A stretch of DNA of 64,000 nucleotides from Skermanella rosea (GTDB lineage Bacteria; Pseudomonadota; Alphaproteobacteria; Azospirillales; Azospirillaceae): NCBI RefSeq assembly GCF_016806835.2, contig NZ_CP086111.1, positions 5,263,471 to 5,327,470 on the forward strand, in the 5' to 3' direction. The translations under genes were made by a program, and so were the position numbers. The notes below the pieces were generated by a model. It did not search any database. It was not told where the DNA came from and saw only the letters and a program-made list of their open reading frames with translations. This document shows, piece after piece, positions 35,271 through 45,112 of this stretch. Every line of letters starts with the position of its first letter. Position 1 is the stretch's first letter.

Positions 35271-35912
35271 GTGTCCGATACCCCTTCTGCGGCATCCGGC
35301 AGCTATCATAGGACCCGGCCACGGTCACTGCCGACCCGGCTTCGGGACGCCTATGGCGTGCCGGCCGGGATGGTTGAAGCGGGGCTGCTCGATTTCGGTT
35401 ATGTCCTGATCGACCTGGAGACGATCGCCGATGACGAACTGTCCCGGCATCCCGATCTTCAGGCGGGCCTGCTGGTGCTGAAATACGCGGGCAGCGACGC
35501 CGACCCGCGAGAAACCCTGGAACGGCTGCTGACGATCGGGGCGGCAGCCGGCCTGGCGGTGATCGTATCGGTGGTGAGATACTTGTTCAGCGCGGCGGAA
35601 ACCCTGGACCGCCAGCATTTGAGGACGATCTTGGGCCGCATCGTGCCGGAGGAGAGTGAATTGATCATGTCGAACGCGCTTCGCGAAGTCATGGCCGAGG
35701 CCCGCGCCGAAGGCGTGATCCTTAGCGAAGCCAAGGGCCACGCCAGGGGCAAGGCCGAGATGTTGCTTCGCCTGCTCGGCCGACGCTTCGGACCGGTGCC
35801 GGAGGAGACGGCCCAACGGGTGCGCGCGGCATCGATCGAAGATCTGGACAGCTGGGCCGAAACCATTTTCGACGCGCCGACGCTCGACGCGGTTTTCAAC
35901 GATCTTCATTGA
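35271..35912 (+). CDS. Second core-deleted Rpn-family paralogue
   Basis: A 213-residue frame whose residues from about 30 onward match the C-terminal domain of Rpn-family nucleases. The first 30 residues are unrelated, and the nuclease core is missing. It is strikingly similar to the copy at 4303-4974: [21 protein letters not shown] here and [21 protein letters not shown] there. Both share the same deletion junction, so they descend from one shortened ancestor. Conserved tail: MLLRLLGRRFGPVPEE and ETIFDAPTLDAVF. The true start may be inside the frame. It lies between dgcA and glyA. Confidence 0.7.
   Translation: MSDTPSAASGSYHRTRPRSLPTRLRDAYGVPAGMVEAGLLDFGYVLIDLETIADDELSRHPDLQAGLLVLKYAGSDADPRETLERLLTIGAAAGLAVIVSVVRYLFSAAETLDRQHLRTILGRIVPEESELIMSNALREVMAEARAEGVILSEAKGHARGKAEMLLRLLGRRFGPVPEETAQRVRAASIEDLDSWAETIFDAPTLDAVFNDLH
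35667..35912 (+). CDS. Possible internal Rpn short product (81 residues)
   Basis: GGAGGAG (35648-35654) precedes an in-frame ATG at 35667 (MSNALREVMAEARAEG...), with an in-frame TTG at 35661 at better spacing. This is the same position in the domain as the internal AGGAGG sites of the other two Rpn loci. The spacing to ATG is long, so this site is weaker than the one at 61.4 kb. Translation here is inferred. Confidence 0.35.
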   Translation: MSNALREVMAEARAEGVILSEAKGHARGKAEMLLRLLGRRFGPVPEETAQRVRAASIEDLDSWAETIFDAPTLDAVFNDLH

Positions 35913-35948
35913 AGAATGGCGGTGCGGCCCCCTCCGCGTCGCCGGGCT

Positions 35949-37262
35949 TCACTCCGCCGCGGCCGCCAAGGGCGCTCCCGAATAGATCGGGAAGCGGGCG
36001 CACAAGGCCTGCACCCGCTCCCGAACCTTGGCCTCGACCGCTGCGTTGTCGCCGGAACCGCCGGCGGCGGCCAGCCCGTCCAGGACCTGGGTGATCATCT
36101 CGCCGACCTGGGTGAACTCCGCCGTGCCGAAGCCCCGCGTCGTGGCGGCCGGGGTGCCGAGACGCACGCCCGAGGTCACCATCGGCTTCTCCGGGTCGAA
36201 CGGGATGCCGTTCTTGTTGCAGGTCATCCCGGCGCGCTCCAGGCTCGCCTCGGCGGCCTTGCCGGTCAGGCCCTTGGGCCGCAGGTCGACCAGCACGATG
36301 TGGCTGTCGGTTCCGCCCGACACGATATCCACCCCGCCCTCGACCAGCCTTGAAGCCAGCGCGCGGGCATTATCCACGACCGACCGGGCATAGGTCTTGA
36401 ACTCCGGCCGCAGCGCCTCGCCGAACGACACCGCCTTCGCGGCGATCACATGCATCAGCGGACCGCCCTGCAATCCCGGGAAAACGGCGGAGTTGATCTT
36501 CTTGCCCAGGTCGGTGTCGTTGGACAGCACCATGCCGCCGCGCGGACCGCGGAGCGTCTTGTGCGTCGTCGTCGTGGTGACATGGGCGTGCGGGACCGGA
36601 TTGGGATAGACGCCGCCCGCGATCAGGCCGGCATAGTGGGCCATGTCCACCATCAGGTATGCCCCGACCTCGTCGGCGATCTCCCGGAACGCGGCGAAGT
36701 CGATCACCCGGGGATAGGCCGAGCCGCCGGCGACGATCAGCTTCGGCCTGTGCTCGCGCGCGAAGTCGCGGATCTGGTCATAGTCGATCAGCGCATCGTC
36801 GCGCCGGACGCCGTACTGCACGGCGTTGAACCACTTGCCGGACTGGTTGACCGAGGCGCCATGGGTCAGATGGCCTCCGGCCGCCAGCGACATGCCGAGG
36901 ATGGTGTCGCCCGGCTGGAGCAGCGCCATGAAGACCGCCTGGTTGGCCTGGGCGCCCGAGTGCGGCTGGACGTTGGCGTAAGTGCAGCCGAACAGCGCCT
37001 TGGCCCGGTCGATCGCGATCTGTTCGGCGACATCGACGAACTCGCAGCCGCCATAGTATCGGCGGCCGGGATAGCCCTCCGCGTACTTGTTGGTCAGGAC
37101 GGACCCCTGGGCCTCCAGCACGGCGGAGGAGACGATGTTCTCCGACGCGATCAGCTCGATCTGGTCCTGCTGCCGGTGCAGTTCCCGGGCAAGCGAGTCC
37201 GACAGCTCGGGATCGCTGTCGGCGAGGCGGGCGGTGAAGAACCGTTCGATGGAGTGCGACAT
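35949..37262 (-). CDS. glyA: Serine hydroxymethyltransferase
   Basis: A 437-residue PLP enzyme interconverting glycine plus methylene-tetrahydrofolate with serine. The Schiff-base Lys is in [11 protein letters not shown]. Other family segments are [33 protein letters not shown] and [15 protein letters not shown]. Here it would take the glycine left from sarcosine and the one-carbon units from demethylation to make serine. It is last in soxBDAG-sdaA-glyA. The start at 37262 is 11 bp after the sdaA stop; an ATG at 37280 overlapping sdaA is an alternative. Confidence 0.96.
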   Translation of the reverse strand: MSHSIERFFTARLADSDPELSDSLARELHRQQDQIELIASENIVSSAVLEAQGSVLTNKYAEGYPGRRYYGGCEFVDVAEQIAIDRAKALFGCTYANVQPHSGAQANQAVFMALLQPGDTILGMSLAAGGHLTHGASVNQSGKWFNAVQYGVRRDDALIDYDQIRDFAREHRPKLIVAGGSAYPRVIDFAAFREIADEVGAYLMVDMAHYAGLIAGGVYPNPVPHAHVTTTTTHKTLRGPRGGMVLSNDTDLGKKINSAVFPGLQGGPLMHVIAAKAVSFGEALRPEFKTYARSVVDNARALASRLVEGGVDIVSGGTDSHIVLVDLRPKGLTGKAAEASLERAGMTCNKNGIPFDPEKPMVTSGVRLGTPAATTRGFGTAEFTQVGEMITQVLDGLAAAGGSGDNAAVEAKVRERVQALCARFPIYSGAPLAAAAE

Positions 37263-37273
37263 GTCAAAGCCCT

Positions 37274-38653
37274 TCAGCATTCGATAAAGTTGACGGCGAG
37301 GCCGCCAAGCGAGGTTTCCTTGTATTTCGTCTGCATGTCGGCGCCGGTCTCGCGCATGGTGCGGATCACCTTATCGAGCGAGACATGGTGCCGGCCGTCG
37401 CTGCGCAACGCCAGCCGCGCGGCGTTGATCGCCTTGGTGGCGCCGATCGCATTGCGCTCGATGCAGGGGATCTGGACCAGGCCGCCGATCGGGTCGCAGG
37501 TCAGGCCCAGATTGTGCTCCATCCCGATCTCGGCGGCGTTCTCGACCTGCTCCGGCGTGCCGCCCTGGGCGGCGGCGAGGCCGGCGGCGGCCATGGAACA
37601 GGCGACGCCGACCTCCCCCTGGCAGCCGACCTCAGCACCCGAGATCGAGGCGTTGCGCTTGTAGAGGCCGCCGATGGCGCCGGCGGTCAGCAGGAAGGTG
37701 AAGACACCCTGCTCGCTGCGGCCGAAGCAGAAGCGGTCGTAGTAGTGAAGCACCGCCGGGATCAGGCCGGCCGCCCCGTTGGTCGGCGCCGTGACGACGC
37801 GCCCGCCCGCCGCGTTCTCCTCGTTGACCGCGATGGCATAGAGGCTGACCCAGTCCATGATCGCCATGGGATCGCGGAGCGACGCCTCCGCCCTGCCGTT
37901 CAGCTCGCGGTGCAACGCCGCGGCGCGGCGGCGGACGTCGAGGCCGCCGGGCAGCTTGCCCTCCTGCGTCAGGCCCCGGGCGACGCAGGCCTGCATGGCA
38001 TCCCAGATGCGGCGCAGGCCGGCGTCGATCTCGGCATCCGTGCGCCGGACCCGCTCGTTGGCCCGCATCATCTCGGCGATCGACAGGCCGGAGGTGCGGG
38101 CCGCCTCCAGCATCTGGCTGCCGCTGACGAAGTCGTAGGGCACTGGAGGGGCATCGGCCACGCGCTCGTTGCGGAACATCTCCTCCTCCGTCACGACGAA
38201 GCCGCCACCGATCGAGTAAAAGATCCGGGTGTCCAGCACCGCCCCGTCGGCGTCGAACGCCGTGAAACGCATGCCGTTGGGATGACCCGGCAAGGTTTCG
38301 TCGCGGTGAAGGACAAGGTCCCCGCCTTCATCGAACGCGACCTCGTGACGGTCCTTGAGCGAGATCCGGCGGTCGGACCTGATGCCCTCCAGGATCCCCG
38401 CAATCCGGTCCGGATCGACGGCATCGGGTTCCGCCCCGGACAGCCCCAGCAAGACCGCCCGGTCGGTACCGTGGCCGACACCGGTCAGGGCCAGCGAGCC
38501 GAACAATTCGGCGGTGACGCGATGCGTACCGGCGAGGAGGCCACGCTCGTCCAGCGCGCCGATGAAAGCGGCGGCCGCCTTCATCGGTCCGACGGTGTGG
38601 GAGCTGGACGGCCCGATGCCGATCTTGAAGATGTCGAACACGCTGACCGACAT
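37274..38653 (-). CDS. sdaA: L-serine dehydratase (iron-sulfur type)
   Basis: A 459-residue single-chain L-serine ammonia-lyase giving pyruvate and ammonia. It has the [4Fe-4S]-type signatures: [24 protein letters not shown] at the N-terminus, and cysteines in [26 protein letters not shown] and [10 protein letters not shown]. The C-terminal [14 protein letters not shown] matches the family. It lies between soxG and glyA in the same direction, completing the route sarcosine, glycine, serine, pyruvate. The start is the ATG at 38653; the longer frame is a shadow. Confidence 0.96.
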   Translation of the reverse strand: MSVSVFDIFKIGIGPSSSHTVGPMKAAAAFIGALDERGLLAGTHRVTAELFGSLALTGVGHGTDRAVLLGLSGAEPDAVDPDRIAGILEGIRSDRRISLKDRHEVAFDEGGDLVLHRDETLPGHPNGMRFTAFDADGAVLDTRIFYSIGGGFVVTEEEMFRNERVADAPPVPYDFVSGSQMLEAARTSGLSIAEMMRANERVRRTDAEIDAGLRRIWDAMQACVARGLTQEGKLPGGLDVRRRAAALHRELNGRAEASLRDPMAIMDWVSLYAIAVNEENAAGGRVVTAPTNGAAGLIPAVLHYYDRFCFGRSEQGVFTFLLTAGAIGGLYKRNASISGAEVGCQGEVGVACSMAAAGLAAAQGGTPEQVENAAEIGMEHNLGLTCDPIGGLVQIPCIERNAIGATKAINAARLALRSDGRHHVSLDKVIRTMRETGADMQTKYKETSLGGLAVNFIEC

Positions 38654-38682
38654 GACCACCCCCGTTGGATGTGAGAAAGCCG

Positions 38683-39273
38683 TTAGCGCCGGTACTCCGC
38701 CATGGCGTCGCTCAGCCACATCCAGGTGTATTCCGTGAAGGACCGGCGCGGGTAGACGTCGTAGGTGGGCGCGTCGTCGATCTGGTGCAGGATGATGCCG
38801 GCGCGGGCGAGCAGGGTCTGGGCGCACTGGCCCGGCTTGAAACAGGACGGATGCAGGTCGAGGCTGCATCCCTTCATCAGCGTCTCGCGGGCACCGGGAC
38901 CGGAGAGGCGCAGGCGGGTGCGGTTACCGGTCACGTCGGTAACCGCGGCGTGCAGGTCGCCCAAGGCTTCGCGCAGCCGGGCGACCAGCGCGGTCTCCTC
39001 TCCCGGAGGAGTCACGAGAAGCCACTCGTCGGGACCGAGCCACAGCACGGTCACGTCGGCGGCGGACGTCACCGTGTTCGCGCTGAGCGGAAGGACGCAG
39101 CCCAGCACGGCGCCGACCGTGCGGACGAACCTGGGATCGGATGGCCGGCCGCGCAGGTTGATCTGGCCGGGCGGCGTCAGCTCGACCAGCCCGAGGCCGG
39201 GACCGCCGACCAGCGTCGCGACGGCCTGGGTGAAGCGCTCGGCGCCGCCGCGCCGGAGCAGGGTGTCAGCCAT
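38683..39273 (-). CDS. soxG: Sarcosine oxidase gamma subunit
   Basis: A 196-residue SoxG. Family segments include [63 protein letters not shown] and a C-terminal [19 protein letters not shown]. It is a small subunit of heterotetrameric sarcosine oxidase. The ATG at 39273 overlaps the soxA stop by eight bases, indicating coupled translation. Confidence 0.94.
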   Translation of the reverse strand: MADTLLRRGGAERFTQAVATLVGGPGLGLVELTPPGQINLRGRPSDPRFVRTVGAVLGCVLPLSANTVTSAADVTVLWLGPDEWLLVTPPGEETALVARLREALGDLHAAVTDVTGNRTRLRLSGPGARETLMKGCSLDLHPSCFKPGQCAQTLLARAGIILHQIDDAPTYDVYPRRSFTEYTWMWLSDAMAEYRR

Positions 39274-42200
39274 GGAGACGCACTCCCTCGGGATCGTAGA
39301 ACACGGGCTTTGTGACGGCGCATTTGACGGTCTTGCCGCCCTCCAGCGGCGCATAGACATCCTGGCCCATCCGGTTGAAGCCGTCGGAGACCAGCGCCAA
39401 GGCGATCGAGCGGCCCAGCGTGTCGCTGGAATAGCTGGACGTGACATGGCCCAGCATCCGCACCGGCGGATGGCCGCCGGCCGTCGCGGTCAGCTGCGCC
39501 CCCTCCGGCAGCACCTCGTTCGGATCCTCGGTCAGGAGGCCCACCAGCTGCTTGCGATCGCTCCGCGCCGTGTCCTCGCGGGTGAAGGACCGCTTGCCGA
39601 TGAAGTCGGCCTTCTGCTTGGACACCACCCAGCCCATGCCGAGGTCCTGGGGGGTCACCGTCGCGTCCGTCTCCTGGCCGACGATGATGTAGCCCTTCTC
39701 GGCCCGAAGCACGTGCATGGTCTCGGTGCCGTAGGGCGTGATGCCGTGCTTCTCGCCGACCCGCATGATCTCTTCCCAGAGATGCAGGCCGTGCTGGGCC
39801 GGCACGTTGATCTCGTAGGACAGCTCGCCGGTGAAGCTGATGCGGAAGATCCGGGCCGGGACGCCCGCCACCGCGGCCTCCCGATACGACATGAAGGGAA
39901 ATGCATCGGCGCTCAGGTCCAGCCCGGGCGCCAGTTCCGCCACCACCTCGCGGGCCTTCGGGCCGGCAACCGAGGCCGTCGCCCAGTGCTCGGTGACGGA
40001 GGTCAGGAACACGCGTAGGTCCGGCCACTCGGTCTGGATGTAGTCCTCCAGCCAGTCCAGCACCTTGGCGGCGTTGCCGGTGGTGGTGGTCATCAGGAAA
40101 TGGTTGGGGCCGAGGCGCGTGGTGACGCCGTCGTCCATCACCATCCCGTCCTCCTTGCACATCACGCCGTAGCGGCAGCGCCCCACCTCCAGTTTCAGGA
40201 AGGCGTTGGTGTAGACGCGGTTGAGAAGCTGCGCCGCGTCGGGTCCCTGGATGTCGATCTTGCCCAGGGTCGAGGCGTCGAGCACGCCGACCGCGTTCCG
40301 AACCGCCCTGCATTCGCGCCGGACGGCGGCATGCATGTCCTCGCCGCCCTGCGGGAAGTACCAGGGCCGCTTCCACTGGCCGACATCCTCGAACGCGGCC
40401 TTGCGGGCGACGTGCCAGGAATGCATCGGCGTGACGCGGGCGGCGTCGGCCAGTTCGCCGACGTCGCGGCCGGCCAGCACGCCGTATGTCGTCGGCGTAT
40501 AGGGCGGGCGGAAGGTGGTGGTGCCGACCTGCGGGATAGGCGAGGCCAGCGACTTCGCCAGGATCGCCAGGGCATTGACGTTGGAGGTCTTGCCCTGGTC
40601 GGTGCCCATGCCGGTGGTCGTGTATCGCTTCAGGTGCTCGACCGACTGGTAGCCTTCGCGGGACGCCAGCAGCACGTCGGCGGCGGACACGTCGTTCTGG
40701 AAATCGACGAAGTGCTTGGCCTTGCCATGGCCGACCGGGGCCGTCGTCGGAACGATCCAGAGCGGCCGGATCGGCTGGTGCGGCACCGACGCCGCGGCCG
40801 GGACCGCAGGAGCCGAACCGTCGCCATGGCCGGCCGCCCGGGCCGCCTCCGCGCCGGCGGCGGCACCCTCCGCGAGGCACCCGGGAAGGTCGAAAGTTCC
40901 CTTGCAGGACCCCGCCGACCGCTCGGCCTGGACCGACACGCCCGGAACGAAGCAGGCCAGCGCATCGTCGTAGCGCAACTTGCCGGTAGACTGCGAGAAC
41001 AGGTGGACCGCCGGGTTCCAGCCGCCCGACATGGCGACGAGGTCGCACTCGATCCTGGTCGGAGCGCCGATCACGCCTTCGCCGGGACCGTTCATCATCA
41101 TGACCTCGACGCCGGTCACCCGCTTGCTCCCCTGCGTCGCCGTGACCGCCGTGTTCGCCAGGATGCGCATGCCGCGCCGCTTCGCTTCGGCCGCCAGCGG
41201 GCCGCCGGCCTGGGTGCGGAGGTCGACGATGGCGGCGATCTCGATGCCGGCATCGTTCATGTCGAGGGCGGCGGCGTAGGCGCTGTCGTTGTTGGTCAAC
41301 ACCACGGCGCGGCGGCCCGGCAGGGTTCCGAAGCGGTTGACATAGGTCCGGGCGGCGCCCGCCAGCATGACGCCGGGACGGTCGTTGTCGGCGAACACCA
41401 GCGGGCGTTCGTGCGCCCCGGTCGCCAGCACGACCTGCTTGGCGCGGACCTTCCAGAGGCGCTGGCGGGAAATCCCGGGCGCCGAGCCGCGCGGCAGGTG
41501 GTCGGTCCGCCGCTCCGCCAGGATCAGGTAGTTGTGGTCGTAGTAGCCGGTCACGGTGGTGCGCGGCAGCAGGCGCACCTCGGGGAAGGTCTTCAGCTCG
41601 GCGACCGCATCGCGCACCCAGTCGGCGGCGGGCCGGCCGTCGATCGTCTCGTGCGTGCCGAGCAAGGAACCGCCGAACTCGTTCTGCTCGTCCGCCAGGA
41701 TGACGCGGGCACCCGTCCGGGCGGCGGCCAGCGCCGCCATCAGGCCGGACGGACCGGCGCCGGCGACCAGCACGTCGGCGTGGACATGCATCTTGTCGTA
41801 GAAGTCGGGATCCGGCTCGGCCGGGGCCTTGCCCAGGCCCGCCGCCCGGCGGATCACCGGCTCGTAGACCTTCATCCAGAAGCTCTGCGGATGCATGAAG
41901 GTCTTGTAGTAGAAGCCGGCGACGAAGATCTTGGACAGCACGTTGTTGATGGCGCCCACGTCGGTCTCTACCGACGGCCAGGCGTTCTGGCTTCCGGCGA
42001 CCAGACCTTCGTAGATCTCGATCTGGGTGGCGCGCAGGTTCGGTTCGGTCCGGCCGCCGCGCTCCAGCTGGATCAGCGCGTTGGGCTCCTCCGATCCGGC
42101 GGACAGGATGCCGCGCGGCCGGTGGTACTTGAAGCTGCGGCCGACGAGATGGACGCCGTTGGCGAGCAGGGCCGAGGCCAGCGTGTCGCCCTCGAAGCCC

Positions 42201-42289
42201 CTGTATCGGCGGCCGTTGAAGGTGAAGCCGACGGGCCGGCCACGGTCGATACGGCCGCCTGAAGAAGTGCGGAAAGCGTTGTTGGTCAT
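39266..42289 (-). CDS. soxA: Sarcosine oxidase alpha subunit
   Basis: A 1007-residue subunit, the usual SoxA length. Domains in order: an N-terminal 2Fe-2S-like fold domain (FTFNGRRYRGFEGDTLASALLANG), a dinucleotide-binding disulfide-reductase-like part (VLVAGAGPSGLMAALAAARTGARV), and a C-terminal GcvT-type aminomethyltransferase part (about 600-1007; RECRAVRNAVGVLDASTLGKI, FTGELSYEINV) that moves the methyl group to tetrahydrofolate. It overlaps soxD by four bases and soxG by eight. The real start is the ATG at 42289. Confidence 0.96.
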   Translation of the reverse strand: MTNNAFRTSSGGRIDRGRPVGFTFNGRRYRGFEGDTLASALLANGVHLVGRSFKYHRPRGILSAGSEEPNALIQLERGGRTEPNLRATQIEIYEGLVAGSQNAWPSVETDVGAINNVLSKIFVAGFYYKTFMHPQSFWMKVYEPVIRRAAGLGKAPAEPDPDFYDKMHVHADVLVAGAGPSGLMAALAAARTGARVILADEQNEFGGSLLGTHETIDGRPAADWVRDAVAELKTFPEVRLLPRTTVTGYYDHNYLILAERRTDHLPRGSAPGISRQRLWKVRAKQVVLATGAHERPLVFADNDRPGVMLAGAARTYVNRFGTLPGRRAVVLTNNDSAYAAALDMNDAGIEIAAIVDLRTQAGGPLAAEAKRRGMRILANTAVTATQGSKRVTGVEVMMMNGPGEGVIGAPTRIECDLVAMSGGWNPAVHLFSQSTGKLRYDDALACFVPGVSVQAERSAGSCKGTFDLPGCLAEGAAAGAEAARAAGHGDGSAPAVPAAASVPHQPIRPLWIVPTTAPVGHGKAKHFVDFQNDVSAADVLLASREGYQSVEHLKRYTTTGMGTDQGKTSNVNALAILAKSLASPIPQVGTTTFRPPYTPTTYGVLAGRDVGELADAARVTPMHSWHVARKAAFEDVGQWKRPWYFPQGGEDMHAAVRRECRAVRNAVGVLDASTLGKIDIQGPDAAQLLNRVYTNAFLKLEVGRCRYGVMCKEDGMVMDDGVTTRLGPNHFLMTTTTGNAAKVLDWLEDYIQTEWPDLRVFLTSVTEHWATASVAGPKAREVVAELAPGLDLSADAFPFMSYREAAVAGVPARIFRISFTGELSYEINVPAQHGLHLWEEIMRVGEKHGITPYGTETMHVLRAEKGYIIVGQETDATVTPQDLGMGWVVSKQKADFIGKRSFTREDTARSDRKQLVGLLTEDPNEVLPEGAQLTATAGGHPPVRMLGHVTSSYSSDTLGRSIALALVSDGFNRMGQDVYAPLEGGKTVKCAVTKPVFYDPEGVRLHG

Positions 42290-42618
42290 GACCCGCTCCC
42301 CTGCTTGGGTTCCTTCGTCTCGACCACCTGTTCCACCGGCCGCTCCGCGACGGCATCGGTGCCGCCGATCGGATAGACCCGCAGGATCTGGTTGGTCACG
42401 GTATGGCGCTCGACGTTGAACCAGCGGCGGCAGCCATGGCTGTGAACCCAGCGTTCGCGGTGGGCGCCCTTGGGGTTGGTGCGCATGAACAGGAACTCGG
42501 CCCATTCGGCATCGCCGAGGGAAGACGGGTCGGCCGGGCGGGCGCGGTGGGCTTCGCCGCCGTAGCCGAATTCGGTCTCGTCGCGCGGGCCGCACCAGGG
42601 GCAGTTGATCAGGAGCAT
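42286..42618 (-). CDS. soxD: Sarcosine oxidase delta subunit
   Basis: A 110-residue zinc-binding subunit. It has the N-terminal CPWCG motif followed by RDETEFGYGGEAH, and the conserved WAEFLFMRTNPKGAHRERWVHSHGCRRWFNVER. The C-terminus is extended and charged. It lies between soxB (17 bp gap) and soxA (four-base overlap). GAGGA precedes the start. Confidence 0.95.
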   Translation of the reverse strand: MLLINCPWCGPRDETEFGYGGEAHRARPADPSSLGDAEWAEFLFMRTNPKGAHRERWVHSHGCRRWFNVERHTVTNQILRVYPIGGTDAVAERPVEQVVETKEPKQGSGS

Positions 42619-42635
42619 CCGGGAGTCCTCGAGTA

Positions 42636-43889
42636 TCAGTGGGCGACGGCGGCGGCGCCGTGCTCGTCGATCAGGTGGCCGGTGGTGAAGCGTTCCAGGC
42701 CGAAGGCGGCGTTCAGCGCGTGCGGCTCGCCCCGGGCTATGGTATGGGCGAAGACGAAGCCGGACCCCGGCGTCGCCTTGAAGCCGCCGGTTCCCCAGCC
42801 GCAGTTGATGAACAGGTTCTCCACCGGCGTCTTCGAGATGATCGGGCTGGCGTCGGGACAGACATCGACGATGCCGCCCCACTGGCGCAGCATGCGCAGC
42901 CGGCTGAAGATCGGGAACAGCTCCAGCAGCGCACCCATCTGGTGCTCGATCACGTGGAAGCTGCCGCGCTGGCCATAGCCGGTATAGGCGTCGATGCCGG
43001 CGCCCATGACCAACTCGCCCTTGTCGGACTGGCTGACATAGACGTGGACGGTGTTGGACATCACGACGCAGTCGATAACCGGCTTGACCGGCTCCGACAC
43101 CAGCGCCTGGAGCGGATGGCTCTCCACCGGAAGCCGCAGGTCGGCCATGCCGGCCACGACGCTGGAATGGCCGGCGGCGACGATGCCGACCTTACCGGCC
43201 TTGACGAAGCCCATGGAGGTCTCGACGCCGACCACCTTGCCGTTCTCGCGGCGGATGCCGGTGACCTCGCAGTTCTGGATGATATCGACGCCCCGGGCGC
43301 TGGCGGCCCGCGCGAAGCCCCAGGCGACCGCGTCGTGGCGGGCGGTGCCGGCGCGGCGCTGCAGGGTGCCGCCCATGATCGGGTAGCGGACATCCTTGGA
43401 GATGTTGATGATCGGGCAGAATTCCTTGACCTGCTCCGCCGTCAGCCACTCGCTGTCGATGCCGTTGAGGCGCAGGGCGTTGACCCGGCGCATTCCCTCG
43501 CGCACGTCGCCCAGGTTATGGGCGAGGTTGAGCACGCCGCGCTGGCTGAACATGATGTTGTAGTTCAGCTCCTGGCTCAGCCCCTCGTAGAGCTGGAGCG
43601 ACTTCTCGTAGAGCGCCGCGCTCTCGTCCCACAGGTAGTTCGACCGGATGATGGTGGTGTTGCGGCCGGTGTTGCCGCCGCCCAGCCAGCTCCGCTCGAT
43701 TACGGCCACGTTGGTGATGCCGTGCTCCTTGGCGAGGTAGTAGGCCGTCGCCAGCCCGTGCCCGCCGCCGCCGATGATCACGACGTCGTAGCCGTCGGCT
43801 TTCGGCCGGTTGTCGCGCCAGGCGCGGTCCCAATTCTGATGGTGGGACGCCGCGTTCTTCACGAGGGAGAAAATCGAGTATTTCGCCAT
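42636..43889 (-). CDS. soxB: Sarcosine oxidase beta subunit
   Basis: A 417-residue flavoprotein that oxidises sarcosine to glycine. The FAD-binding Rossmann motif is [22 protein letters not shown]. The His for covalent FMN is in [14 protein letters not shown]. The C-terminal [18 protein letters not shown] is typical. First gene of soxBDAG-sdaA-glyA. It is divergent from a DMT exporter gene, with 124 bp between starts. No purU is in the operon, unlike in many pseudomonads. Confidence 0.96.
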   Translation of the reverse strand: MAKYSIFSLVKNAASHHQNWDRAWRDNRPKADGYDVVIIGGGGHGLATAYYLAKEHGITNVAVIERSWLGGGNTGRNTTIIRSNYLWDESAALYEKSLQLYEGLSQELNYNIMFSQRGVLNLAHNLGDVREGMRRVNALRLNGIDSEWLTAEQVKEFCPIINISKDVRYPIMGGTLQRRAGTARHDAVAWGFARAASARGVDIIQNCEVTGIRRENGKVVGVETSMGFVKAGKVGIVAAGHSSVVAGMADLRLPVESHPLQALVSEPVKPVIDCVVMSNTVHVYVSQSDKGELVMGAGIDAYTGYGQRGSFHVIEHQMGALLELFPIFSRLRMLRQWGGIVDVCPDASPIISKTPVENLFINCGWGTGGFKATPGSGFVFAHTIARGEPHALNAAFGLERFTTGHLIDEHGAAAVAH

Positions 43890-44013
43890 GCCAGCCTCAC
43901 CCTGTACCGTGGGCCAACGCTATCGCGGAATCACTGCCGGCTGCTAGAATGCAGCAGCCGATTCGGCATAACGGAAGCGACACGCCCCCGTCCCGACACG
44001 TCAGAAATCTACA

Positions 44014-44922
44014 ATGAGCACGTCCTCCCCCATCATGGCCCCCGGGCGCTCCGCCACCACCGGCCGCGCCACGCTGATCGGCATCTCCGCGATCCTGATG
44101 TGGGCCCTGCTGGCTCCGCTCACGGCGCTGACCGGCGCGCTGCCGCCGTTCCAGACGGTGGCCGTCGCCTTCGCGATCGGGGGACTGACGGGGATCTGCG
44201 GCACCCTGGCGGGCGGCCGAAGCCCGGTGCGGGCCATGCGCCAGCCGGCCGCCGCCTGGGCCTTGAGCGTCGGCGGCCTGTTCGGCTTCCACTTCCTGTA
44301 TTTCCTGTCGCTGAAATCGGCCCCGCCGGTCGAGGCCAACCTGATCAATTACCTGTGGCCGCTGTTCATCGTGCTGTTCTCGGCCCTGCTGCCCGGCGAG
44401 CGCCTGCGCTGGTGGCACATCGCCGGCGCCTTCGCCGGCTTGGCGGGAACGGCCCTGCTGGTGACCCGGGGCGGCGGCTTGGCGGTCCGCACCGAGTACC
44501 TGCCGGGCTACGTCGCGGCGCTGGGCAGCGCCCTGATCTGGACGACCTATTCGCTGCTGAACCGGCGTTTCGGGCAGGTGCCGACGGATGCGGTCGCGGG
44601 CTTCTGCCTCGCGACGGCGGTACTGGCGCTGGCGTGCCATCTGGCCTGGGAGACGACGGTCTGGCCGGACGACGCGGTCGGCTGGGCGGCGTTGATCGGG
44701 TTGGGGATCGGCCCGGTGGGCGCCGCCTTCTTCGCCTGGGACCATGGCGTCAAGCGCGGCGACATCCGCGCGCTGGGCGCCTTGTCATACGGGGCGCCGC
44801 TGATATCGACGCTGCTGATGATCACCTTCGGGCTGGCCGAGGGGCACTGGACGGTATGGGCTGCCTGCGCGCTGATCGTCGGTGGTGCCCTGCTGGCAAG
44901 CCGGGAGATGCTGCGGCGGTAG
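44014..44922 (+). CDS. DMT-superfamily exporter (EamA/YddG-like)
   Basis: A 302-residue membrane protein with about ten helices in two EamA repeats (ATLIGISAILMWALLAPLTAL, NLINYLWPLFIVLFSALLPGERL, then GYVAALGSALIWTTYSLLNRRF, LSYGAPLISTLLMITFGLAEG). YINYLWP-type and SLLNRRF segments recall the YddG aromatic-amino-acid exporter group, so export of an amino acid or amine is likely; the substrate is not shown. It is divergent from soxB. An atypical repeat lies just after its stop. Confidence 0.88.
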   Translation: MSTSSPIMAPGRSATTGRATLIGISAILMWALLAPLTALTGALPPFQTVAVAFAIGGLTGICGTLAGGRSPVRAMRQPAAAWALSVGGLFGFHFLYFLSLKSAPPVEANLINYLWPLFIVLFSALLPGERLRWWHIAGAFAGLAGTALLVTRGGGLAVRTEYLPGYVAALGSALIWTTYSLLNRRFGQVPTDAVAGFCLATAVLALACHLAWETTVWPDDAVGWAALIGLGIGPVGAAFFAWDHGVKRGDIRALGALSYGAPLISTLLMITFGLAEGHWTVWAACALIVGGALLASREMLRR

Positions 44923-44970
44923 CACGCCGGCCGTTGAGTCGCCAGGTTGGCAGCGTAGTTGTCTTTTTCT

Positions 44971-45070
44971 GGCCACAGATAAACACAGATAAACTCAGAT
45001 GAGTGTTGGTTTGGCACCGCGCCTTTCGCCAAAAAGACCTATCTGTGTTTATCTGCGTGCATCTGTGGCC
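44971..45070. repeat. Inverted repeat built from 10-nt CACAGATAAA units
   Basis: The left arm (44971-45000) is three successive 10-mers like CACAGATAAA, and the right arm (45041-45070) is their complement ATCTGTGTTT ATCTGCGTGC ATCTGTGGCC. They are separated by about 40 nt, and the ends GGCCACAGAT and ATCTGTGGCC pair exactly. The arms are much richer in A+T than the surroundings. It lies between two convergent genes. Similar CACAGATAAACACAGAT elements occur between genes in many unrelated bacteria, and their function is not settled. Confidence 0.75.
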
Positions 45071-45112
45071 CAAAAATTAGAGTTTCCCACACTTGAAGGC
45101 TGACGGCCGCCC

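Noticed and set aside
39177-42356. A 1059-codon frame on the same strand as soxA
   Set aside because: It is a frame-shifted shadow; the soxA frame carries all family motifs.
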